A DNA stretch of 33,073 nt, taken from JBGPIT01 sp041485125. GTDB lineage: Bacteria; Desulfobacterota; Binatia; UTPRO1. The stretch spans positions 1-33,073 of the forward strand of contig JBGPIT010000012.1 of NCBI GenBank assembly GCA_041485125.1, given 5' to 3'. The notes below the pieces were generated by a model. That model saw nothing but the letters and a program-made list of their open reading frames with translations. It was not told the DNA's origin and searched no databases. Numbering within the stretch: the first letter of the stretch is position 1; each line of letters opens with the position of its first letter. A program made the translations under genes and the position numbers. Positions 7,733-14,281 of the stretch are shown here, piece after piece.

Positions 7733-7801
7733 GGGAGCGCGCCCACCCGTACTCCCGGCCGCGCCAGCATTGCAATACGGTGCCGTGCCGGCGCTGCATG
7801 C

Positions 7802-8938
7802 TCAGGGCGACGCGTCGGCCACCGCCGGCAGCTCGAGCACGAACGTCGATCCGCGACCCGGCTCGCTCTCGAAGCTGAGCCGGCCGCGATGGTCAGCCGC
7901 GACCGCACGCGCCACCGCGAGCCCGAGCCCGATGCCACCGCCCCCGAAGGCGATCGGATCGCTGTGATGATGGTCCGCCGGCGCCGCCGTGAAGAACGGC
8001 TCACCGATCCGATCCCGCGCCGCAGCGGCGATGCCGATGCCGCTATCGGCGACGACGACGCGCACCCGGTCCGGATCGCGCTGCACCCCGACGCGGATGG
8101 TGCCGCCGTCGGGTGTGAAGCGGACCGCGTTCAAGAGCAGATTCATCACCGCGTGGTGGAGATCGGCGACGTCACCGCGGACGATCGCGGGCATGTCGAT
8201 CTCACGCACGAGCGCCAAGCGTCGCAGGCCGCAGCAGGACTCGACCTCGGCCACCGCGCGCGTGACGATGGTCGCCACGCAGAGGCGCGCCGGCGGCCGT
8301 CGTTCCGGCTGCGCCAGGCGGGCGAGATCGGTCATGGCGCGGACGCTCCGGCGCAGCCATTCGAGGTTGCGCTGCGCGACCGTGAGGAGATCCGCGGCCT
8401 CACGGCGCACCTCGGCGACGTCCGCGAGCGCCTCCAGCACGCCGCCGAGGACGTGGAGCGGCGTGCGGAGCTCGTGGGCGGCGACCGTGAGGAAGCGGGT
8501 CTTCAAGGCGTCGGTCTCACGCAGGCGCTCGTACGCCCGCGCGATCTCGTCGGCGAGGCGGCGGCGCTCCCGCGCGGTCTCGGCCGCGCTGATCGCGTGG
8601 CGCACGGCGGCGCGGAGCTCGCGCGGATCCCAAGGCTTGGCAAGATAGCGATGGACGTTGCCGCGGTTGATCGCCTCCATCAGGATCTCGGCGTCGGCGT
8701 ACGCGGTGAGGAGGATGCGTCCGATCGTCTCGTCGCGCGCCCGCACCGCCGCGAGCAGCGCCGCGCCGTTGGTGCCCGGCATGCGGTAGTCGCTCACCAC
8801 CACCGCAACTTCCGGGGCGAGGGCGGTTTCCGCCTCCGCGGCGGAGCGCGCGGTCTCGACCGAGGCCACCTCGCGGAGCACGCGCGCGACGGTCGCGAGG
8901 CCGGCGCGGTCGTCGTCGACGCAGAGCACGGTCGCCAT
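7802..8938 (-). CDS. Soluble receiver-histidine kinase (orphan hybrid)
   Basis: This 378-aa signalling protein has a CheY-like receiver domain first (about 3-118), with acidic pocket VDDD, phosphoacceptor Asp50 in VVSDYRMPG and conserved Lys101 in LAKPWDPREL. A helical linker leads to a HisKA domain with the phosphohistidine H155 in AAHELRTPLH. The HATPase domain has an N box (HHAVMNLLLNAVRF, Asn270), a G1 box (DSGIGI, 298-303) and a G2 box (GGIGLGL, 334-340). No membrane segment or sensor domain is present, so it is cytoplasmic and probably receives phosphate or a signal from another kinase. ATG 8938 was chosen because MATVLCVDDD begins the receiver fold. No partner response regulator is nearby. 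It heads the direction of the aminotransferase-LarA-thiD genes and is divergent from the penicillin-binding protein gene. Confidence 0.9.
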   Translation of the reverse strand: MATVLCVDDDRAGLATVARVLREVASVETARSAAEAETALAPEVAVVVSDYRMPGTNGAALLAAVRARDETIGRILLTAYADAEILMEAINRGNVHRYLAKPWDPRELRAAVRHAISAAETARERRRLADEIARAYERLRETDALKTRFLTVAAHELRTPLHVLGGVLEALADVAEVRREAADLLTVAQRNLEWLRRSVRAMTDLARLAQPERRPPARLCVATIVTRAVAEVESCCGLRRLALVREIDMPAIVRGDVADLHHAVMNLLLNAVRFTPDGGTIRVGVQRDPDRVRVVVADSGIGIAAAARDRIGEPFFTAAPADHHHSDPIAFGGGGIGLGLAVARAVAADHRGRLSFESEPGRGSTFVLELPAVADASP

Positions 8939-8982
8939 GGCGCCATCACAGTCGGCGCGCGCGGCGCGCGCAAGGATGCGAG

Positions 8983-9011
8983 TTGACGGTCCGTATGGCC
9001 GACGATAGGAC
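8983..9011 (+). promoter_or_regulatory. Possible promoter for the PBP1A gene
   Basis: TTGACG (8983-8988, five of six) is 17 bases from TAGGAC (9006-9011, three of six). Transcription would start near 9018, only a few bases before ATG 9025. If real, this rules out the two earlier in-frame starts (TTG 8983, ATG 8995) and would make the mRNA almost leaderless. The -10 box is weak. Confidence 0.3.
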
Positions 9012-9024
9012 TGGACGAGCCACG

Positions 9025-11679
9025 ATGCCGAAGCAGGCACAAGCGAAGAAGCCGAGGCGGCTCTGGCGGCGGATCGCGGTGGCCGGCGGGCTCTTCCTGA
9101 TGGCAGCTGGTGGTCTCACCGGCTGGATCGCCTACCGCGAGATCACGGCGAACCTTCCCCCCGTCGACAAGCTCCTACGCTACCAGCTGCCGGTGGCGAC
9201 CCGCGTCTACGCGAACGACGGCACGCTGCTCGGCGAGTTCTACACCGAGAAGCGTTACCTGGTGCCGATCGCGCAGATTCCGCCCATGGTCCGCGACGCA
9301 TTCATCGCCGCCGAGGACTCGAACTTCTACCATCACAAGGGCGTCGACGTACTCGGCATCGTGCGCGCGGCGCTGGCGAACTTCACCGCGGGGTCGGTGG
9401 TGCAGGGCGGCAGCACGATCACGCAGCAGGTCGTGAAGGCGCTCTTGCTCACCCCCGAGAAGAGCTACGAGCGCAAGGCCAAGGAGATCCTGCTGGCACT
9501 CCGCCTCGAGCGCCAGCTCAGCAAGGACGAGATCCTCTATCTCTACTTGAACCTGATCTACCTCGGGAACGGCGCCTACGGCGTCGGCGCCGCGGCGCAA
9601 GAGTACTTCGACAAGGACGTCGGCGAACTATCGCTCGCCGAAGCTTCGCTCCTCGCCGGGCTGCCGCAAGCACCGAGCCGCTACTCGCCGGTGCGGCACT
9701 GGGAGCGCGCCAAGTCTCGCCAGCGCTACGTCCTCGAGCGGATGGCGCGCGAGCGCTTCGTCACCTGGGCGGATGCCGAGCAAGCGCTGAAGCAACCGAT
9801 CGAGCTCGCGCACGCCGACCAAAAGACGCCGACCTACAACGCCGCGCCGTACTTCGTGGAGCATGTCCGCCGCTTCCTCGAGGAGCGCTACGGCGGCACC
9901 GCGCCCTACCAGCTCGGCCTGCACGTCTACACCACCTGCGATCCGAGCGCGCAGCGCGCCGCCGAAGAGACGCTGCGCAAGGGCATCGACGCGCTCGACG
10001 GGCATCGCGGGCGCGCCGCCGCGGTACGCCATCTCACCGCCCGCGACGCGGCATCGTTCCTCGATCGCGCCCGCAAGACGAAAGCGCCGCCGCCGCCCGG
10101 CGCGCCCCGCGAGGCGCTGGTCGTCGCGACCGCGAAGGAAGGCGGCTTCGAGGTCCAGCTCGCCGGCGCGGGCGGCCGCCTCATCGGGAGCGCGGACGTG
10201 CCGCTCCCCGACAAGCTCGCCCGCAACGACCTCGTGAGCGTGCGCCGCGTCCCAGGGAGCGCCGACGGTGCCCTCGAGTTCACGCTCGACACCGAGCCGC
10301 AGCTCGAGGGCGCGCTCACCTCGATCGATCTCTCGACCGGCTACGTGCGGGCGCTCGTCGGCGGCTACGAGTTCAACCGCAGCCAGTTCAACCGCGCCAC
10401 CCAGGCGGTGCGGCAGCCCGGCTCGTCGTTCAAGCCCTTCGTCTTCGCCGCCGCGCTCGACCGCGGCTACACGCCGGCGTCGGTCATCGTCGACGCGCCG
10501 ATCGTCCTCACCGGCGCGCACGAGACCTGGATGCCGCACAACTTCGACAACAAGTACAACGGCCCGACCACGCTGCGCGACGCGCTCACCTTCTCGCGCA
10601 ACGTCGTCACCGTGAAGCTCGCGCAAAACGTCGGCCTCAACTACCTCGTCGGGTATTTGCCCCGCTTCGGGTTCGCGCGGCCGTTCGCCAAGAACCTCTC
10701 GATCGCGCTCGGCACCCAGGAGGTGACGCTCTTCGAGATGACACGCGCCTACAGCGTCTTCGCCAACCAGGGCCGGCTGATGGACCCGATCTTCATCACC
10801 AAGATCACCGACCCGCACGGCACCGTGCTCGAGGAGTTCAAGCCGAGCTCGAAGCCGGTGATCTCGCCGGAGACGTCGTACTTGATCACCAGCATGCTCG
10901 AGAGCGTCGTGCAGCGCGGCACGGGCCGGCGCGTGCTCGGCCTCGGCCGCCCGGTCGCGGGGAAGACCGGCACCACCAACGATTTCCACGACGCCTGGTT
11001 CATCGGCTACACGCCCCAGGTCGTGACCGGCGTGTGGATCGGCTACGACAGCGAGCGCAGCCTCGGCAAGGACCGCACCGGCGGCAAGGTCGCGGCGCCG
11101 GTCTTTCGCGACTACATGCAGGCAGCGCTCGGCGAGTCGCCCATCACCGACTTCCCGATTCCCGAAGGCATCACCTTCGTGAGCGTCGAGCGCGATACCG
11201 GACGGCCGGCGTCGCCAGACAGCACGGCGTCGTTCCTCGAGGCGTTCAAGACCGGCAGCGAGCCGCGCTATCGCGAGGACGAGGCGCCGGCCGTCGACGA
11301 CGATCTCGAGCGTAGCATCGGCCGGATGCGTGCGCGTGGGGACGGCGAGTACGACAACCGCGATGTCTCGCGCGGCGCCGCGGTCCTCGACGATGCGGCC
11401 CCGCCCGACGCGAACCGCGACGAGCCGCCCGACGACGAGGTCGAGTGGGGCCATGGCGGCGGCCACGTCGACGGCGGGCGCCGCGCCGAGGACGACGACT
11501 ACCGTGCCAACCGGGCCGCGCGCGCACGCCCGCGCGCGGAGGACTACCTCTCGCCGCTCGACGATGCCGATCACGACCGCCCCGCGACACGCCGCCGGCG
11601 CGGCGAGGCCGAGGCCGGCGACTACCGCACCAACCAGCCGCGCCACCGGCGCGACATCATCGAGGAAGAGCTGGATTGA
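9025..11679 (+). CDS. mrcA: Bifunctional penicillin-binding protein, PBP1A family
   Basis: This class A penicillin-binding protein (884 aa) polymerises lipid II and cross-links peptidoglycan in the periplasm, anchored by one N-terminal helix (about residues 14-35, after an Arg/Lys-rich cytoplasmic start). The GT51 glycosyltransferase domain has the catalytic Glu97 in AAEDSNFYHHKG, then GGSTITQQVVK and RKAKEILLALRLE. The transpeptidase domain has the acylated Ser467 in GSSFK, the SRN motif at 524-526 and the KTG motif at 647-649. Beyond about residue 735 the protein has a long tail of about 140 residues, rich in Asp, Glu and Arg, with repeated DYRxN-like motifs; it is probably disordered. ATG 9025 was preferred over two upstream starts because GGACGAG lies before it and a possible promoter overlaps the others. 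Confidence 0.95.
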   Translation: MPKQAQAKKPRRLWRRIAVAGGLFLMAAGGLTGWIAYREITANLPPVDKLLRYQLPVATRVYANDGTLLGEFYTEKRYLVPIAQIPPMVRDAFIAAEDSNFYHHKGVDVLGIVRAALANFTAGSVVQGGSTITQQVVKALLLTPEKSYERKAKEILLALRLERQLSKDEILYLYLNLIYLGNGAYGVGAAAQEYFDKDVGELSLAEASLLAGLPQAPSRYSPVRHWERAKSRQRYVLERMARERFVTWADAEQALKQPIELAHADQKTPTYNAAPYFVEHVRRFLEERYGGTAPYQLGLHVYTTCDPSAQRAAEETLRKGIDALDGHRGRAAAVRHLTARDAASFLDRARKTKAPPPPGAPREALVVATAKEGGFEVQLAGAGGRLIGSADVPLPDKLARNDLVSVRRVPGSADGALEFTLDTEPQLEGALTSIDLSTGYVRALVGGYEFNRSQFNRATQAVRQPGSSFKPFVFAAALDRGYTPASVIVDAPIVLTGAHETWMPHNFDNKYNGPTTLRDALTFSRNVVTVKLAQNVGLNYLVGYLPRFGFARPFAKNLSIALGTQEVTLFEMTRAYSVFANQGRLMDPIFITKITDPHGTVLEEFKPSSKPVISPETSYLITSMLESVVQRGTGRRVLGLGRPVAGKTGTTNDFHDAWFIGYTPQVVTGVWIGYDSERSLGKDRTGGKVAAPVFRDYMQAALGESPITDFPIPEGITFVSVERDTGRPASPDSTASFLEAFKTGSEPRYREDEAPAVDDDLERSIGRMRARGDGEYDNRDVSRGAAVLDDAAPPDANRDEPPDDEVEWGHGGGHVDGGRRAEDDDYRANRAARARPRAEDYLSPLDDADHDRPATRRRRGEAEAGDYRTNQPRHRRDIIEEELD

Positions 11680-11681
11680 TA

Positions 11682-11796
11682 CATTTCGCCCCCGTGCGCC
11701 GACGCCTACGGCGTCGTTCTCCGATGGGCGTCGCTCCATTCATTTCGCCCCCGTGCGCCGACGCCTACGGCGTCGTTCTCCGATGGGCGTCGCTCC
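11682..11796. repeat. Tandem direct repeat, two identical 56-base copies
   Basis: Two identical 56-base copies (11682-11737 and 11741-11796) stand in tandem with a 59-base period, beginning three bases after the PBP stop codon. Each copy contains a perfect hairpin: CGACGCC, loop TAC, GGCGTCG (11700-11716 and 11759-11775). Each also has a second GGCGTCG downstream that could pair alternatively. No frame through the repeat looks coding. It resembles a REP-type intergenic element or a duplicated terminator between the convergent PBP and deacetylase-like genes. Copies elsewhere in the genome cannot be seen from here. Confidence 0.85.
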
Positions 11797-11816
11797 GCGA
11801 AGTGAATTCGCGGAGC
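11792..11816. terminator. Strong hairpin between convergent genes
   Basis: GCTCCGCGAA (11792-11801) and TTCGCGGAGC (11807-11816) form a perfect ten-base-pair stem with a five-base loop. It begins inside the second copy of the tandem repeat. It lacks a clear T-run on either strand, so it is not a textbook intrinsic terminator, but its position between two convergent genes fits a bidirectional end or an RNA 3'-stabilising structure. Confidence 0.5.
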
Positions 11817-11842
11817 TCCAACTACTCGCCTCTACATTCGCT

Positions 11843-12895
11843 CTACTGATCGCGGGCGGCGGCAACGTCCCAGTACGGTCGTTGCGCGGCCGCGGCCGCG
11901 GCGAGGACGCCGGCGTGGGGATGCGGGGTGGCGATGGGCTCGTCGAGCGTGCGGCCTTCGAGCTCGTCGAGGACGGCGGTGACGCTGCCGCCGAGCGCGC
12001 GCAGGTCGTAGCCGCCTTCGAGGATCGCAGCCACGCGGCCGCCCGCGTGATCGCGCGCGACCTGCATCAGCATCCGGGTGAGGGCGCGATAGCCCGCCTC
12101 GGTCATCTGCATGCCGGCGAGGGGATCGCGGCGATGGGCGTCGAAGCCGGCCGAGATCAGGACGAACTCCGGGCGGAACTGCACCGCGATCGGCACGATG
12201 AGATCGGTGAAGGCGGCGACGAACTCGTCGTCGCCGCAGCCGGCGGGGAACGGCACGTTGACGGTGCGGCCCTGCGCCGCGCCGGCGCCGATCTCGGTCG
12301 CGGCGCCGGTGCCGGGATAGAATGGATACTGGTGCGTCGACGCGTAGAGCACGTCGGGATCGTCGTAGAAGCTCCGCTGCGTGCCGTTGCCGTGGTGCAC
12401 GTCCCAGTCGACGATCAGGATGCGCCCGACGCCGTGGCGCGCCCGCAGGTGACGGGCGCCGATCGCGACGTTGTTGAAGAGGCAAAATCCCATGGCGCGA
12501 TTTGCCTCGGCGTGGTGGCCCGGTGGGCGCACCAGGGCGAAGCCGTTCTCGGCGTCGCCCGCCATGATCGCATCGAGGAGCGCGAGAAAGCCGCCGGCCG
12601 CGAGGCACGCGGTCTCGTACGACCGCGCCGACGTCGGCGTGTCGGCGTCGAATGCGAAGTGGGGACGGCCCGCGGTCGCACCCACCCGCTCGATGTGGTC
12701 GGCGCCGTGATTGAGCGCGATCTCGTCCACCGTGGCCGGCCGCGGCGGGAACTCGACGAGCCCATCGCGCCGGTAATTGGCCAGGGCGTCGGTGATGGCG
12801 CGGATCCGCTGCGGGCTTTCGGGGTGGCCGGGGCCGGGGTCGTGCGCCTCGTAGCGGCGATCGACGACGAGCGCGGTCCGCATGCTTCGACGCAT
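11843..12895 (-). CDS. Histone-deacetylase-fold metal hydrolase
   Basis: This 350-aa arginase/deacetylase-fold enzyme belongs to the family that includes eukaryotic class II HDACs, bacterial acetylpolyamine amidohydrolases and AcuC. The signatures are complete: GPGHPESPQR near 21-30, catalytic His pair H127/H128 in RPPGHHA, zinc ligands D165 and H167 in DWDVHHGNGTQ, ligand D252 in SAGFDAH, and the transition-state Tyr296 in EGGYD. It should remove acetyl or acyl groups from amines; the true substrate (polyamine or protein lysine) is not evident. ATG 12895 was chosen because GGAGG lies eight bases upstream; ATG 12883 is an alternative. It stands alone, convergent with the PBP gene and divergent from the tat genes. 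Confidence 0.93.
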   Translation of the reverse strand: MRRSMRTALVVDRRYEAHDPGPGHPESPQRIRAITDALANYRRDGLVEFPPRPATVDEIALNHGADHIERVGATAGRPHFAFDADTPTSARSYETACLAAGGFLALLDAIMAGDAENGFALVRPPGHHAEANRAMGFCLFNNVAIGARHLRARHGVGRILIVDWDVHHGNGTQRSFYDDPDVLYASTHQYPFYPGTGAATEIGAGAAQGRTVNVPFPAGCGDDEFVAAFTDLIVPIAVQFRPEFVLISAGFDAHRRDPLAGMQMTEAGYRALTRMLMQVARDHAGGRVAAILEGGYDLRALGGSVTAVLDELEGRTLDEPIATPHPHAGVLAAAAAAQRPYWDVAAARDQ

Positions 12896-12933
12896 ACCGC
12901 ACGCCTCCGCGTTCGCATAGCGCGGGAACCGAA

Positions 12934-12962
12934 TTGACTCCCTCATCCGTATTCACTACCGT
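12934..12962 (+). promoter_or_regulatory. Possible tat operon promoter
   Basis: TTGACT (12934-12939, five of six) is 17 bases from TACCGT (12957-12962, three of six) in the 121-base divergent region. It would give tatB-tatC a leader of about 48 bases. This is a motif match only. Confidence 0.3.
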
Positions 12963-13016
12963 CGAGCCTTCCTACCCGACGTCCTTCGTCGTCGGCCGCG
13001 AGTGGAGCGACGCTCA

Positions 13017-13304
13017 ATGTTCGGCATCGGAATGCCAGAGCTCATGGTGATCATGGTGGTGGCGCTGATCGTCCTCGGTCCGAGCCGCCTGCCGGAGATC
13101 GCCCGTGCCCTTGGCAAGGGACTCGCCGAGTTCCGCCGCGCGACCAGCGACGTCAACGAGGAGATCCGCAAGGCGCAACGCGCGATCGAGGACGAAGCCC
13201 GCGCGGCGGAAGCCGCGCGCCGCGCCGCAACCGCGAAACCCGCCAAGACGGACCCCGTTGAACCGGTCGTCGCCCGCTCGTCGTCTGATCCTCCGACTGA
13301 ATGA
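13017..13304 (+). CDS. tatB: Sec-independent translocase protein TatB (TatA/B family)
   Basis: This 95-aa protein has the classic TatA/B layout: a short N-terminal membrane helix (MFGIGMPELMVIMVVALIVL), the hinge GPSRLPE near 21-27, an amphipathic helix (IARALGKGLAEFRRATSDVNEEIRK), and a polar tail with Ala-rich coiled segment. The Glu at position 8 and the LGPxRLPE hinge favour TatB, which with TatC forms the receptor for twin-arginine signal peptides, but TatA cannot be excluded from sequence alone. ATG 13017 has GGAG nine bases upstream; a GTG at 13002 is also in frame. Its stop overlaps tatC by four bases. If this is TatB, the pore-forming TatA must be encoded elsewhere. Confidence 0.88.
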   Translation: MFGIGMPELMVIMVVALIVLGPSRLPEIARALGKGLAEFRRATSDVNEEIRKAQRAIEDEARAAEAARRAATAKPAKTDPVEPVVARSSSDPPTE

Positions 13305-14041
13305 CCGACGCCACGATGCCGCTCACGGCGCACCTCGAGGAGTTGCGCTGGCGGCTGATCAAGGCACTGGCGGCGATCACCGTCGCGTTCCCGCTGTGCT
13401 ACGTCTTCTCCGAGCAGCTGTTCACGTTTCTCACCCGCCCGCTCGTCGCGCTCGGCAACGAGCACCTGCTGCTCATCGGCACCAGCGTCACGGAGGCCTT
13501 CTTCACGCGCCTCAAGGTGACGATCATCGCGGCGATCTTCGTCGCGAGCCCGCTCATCTTCTACCAAGCGTGGCGCTTCACCGCGCCGGGCCTGTACGCT
13601 CGGGAGAAGCGGACGGCGATCCCCTTCGTGATCGCCGCGACCGTCTTCTTCTTCGCCGGCGCGTCGTTCTGCTACGTCTTCGTCTTCCCGGTCGCGTTCG
13701 CGTTCTTCTTGGAGGAGTACCAGTCGATCGGCGTCAGCCCGACGATCCGCATCAGCGAATACCTGTCATTCACGTCGCGCATGCTGCTCGCGTTCGGCGT
13801 CACCTTCGAGCTGCCGGTGCTGACGTTCTTTCTCGCCCGCCTCGGCTTGGTGAACCACCGCATGCTGCTGCGCTGGTTCCGCTACGCAATCGTGGTGATC
13901 TTCGTCGTCGCCGCGGCGCTGACGCCGGGGCCCGACGTGGCGTCGCAGCTGCTGCTCGCGGCGCCGCTCCTGGTCCTCTACCTACTCAGCATCGGCGTCG
14001 CCTACGTCGTCGCCCGGGATCGCGCCACACCGCCGGAGTGA
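13301..14041 (+). CDS. tatC: Sec-independent translocase protein TatC
   Basis: TatC (246 aa) is the six-helix membrane core of the twin-arginine pathway that exports folded proteins. The N-terminus has the conserved cytoplasmic motif HLEELRWR (about 11-18), which helps bind the signal peptide. Membrane segments follow at about 23-43, 70-90, 105-135, 155-185, 190-206 and 212-230. The loop FTAPGLYAREKR and FVFPVAFAFFLEEY are characteristic. The start overlaps the tatB stop (ATGA), so the two are coupled. The last 60 bases, including the stop, are overlapped on the other strand by the end of the DUF4911-like gene. Confidence 0.97.
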   Translation: MTDATMPLTAHLEELRWRLIKALAAITVAFPLCYVFSEQLFTFLTRPLVALGNEHLLLIGTSVTEAFFTRLKVTIIAAIFVASPLIFYQAWRFTAPGLYAREKRTAIPFVIAATVFFFAGASFCYVFVFPVAFAFFLEEYQSIGVSPTIRISEYLSFTSRMLLAFGVTFELPVLTFFLARLGLVNHRMLLRWFRYAIVVIFVVAAALTPGPDVASQLLLAAPLLVLYLLSIGVAYVVARDRATPPE

Positions 14042-14281
14042 CGGGTCGGGCGCCGGCAGCTCGCGCCAGGCGACCCTCCGGCCGAGATCGGCGAGGATCG
14101 CGCGCGCGTCGGCGACGAAGTCCGCCGCGACCAGCAACACGATGACCGCGCGCTTGCGGTCGCCGGTCCGCACCACCGCGACGCCTTCGTACGACTCGAA
14201 GACGAACTTCACGAAGGCGATGTCGGTGGGAGCGAGCTCGATCCAGATCTCGACGATCCCGCTCTGCAGATCGCCGCTCAC
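13982..14281 (-). CDS. DUF4911-like small protein
   Basis: This 99-aa protein has a central segment (IELAPTDIAFVKFVFESYEG, then VAVVRTGDRKRAVIVLLV and a helix DARAILADL) that I recognise as resembling DUF4911, a small domain of unknown function seen mainly in deltaproteobacteria. It has no signal peptide or membrane helix. The GTG start at 14281 overlaps the stop of the AsmA-like gene by four bases. The last 19 residues are encoded antisense to the 3' end of tatC and look like a low-constraint tail. Function is unknown; the operon suggests an envelope-related role, but only by association. Confidence 0.7.
   Translation of the reverse strand: MSGDLQSGIVEIWIELAPTDIAFVKFVFESYEGVAVVRTGDRKRAVIVLLVAADFVADARAILADLGRRVAWRELPAPDPSLRRCGAIPGDDVGDADAE

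Noticed and set aside
9628..11739. 703-aa minus-strand frame opposite the PBP gene
   Set aside because: No family motifs, Arg/Ala/Val/Asp-biased; the plus strand encodes an unmistakable PBP1A.
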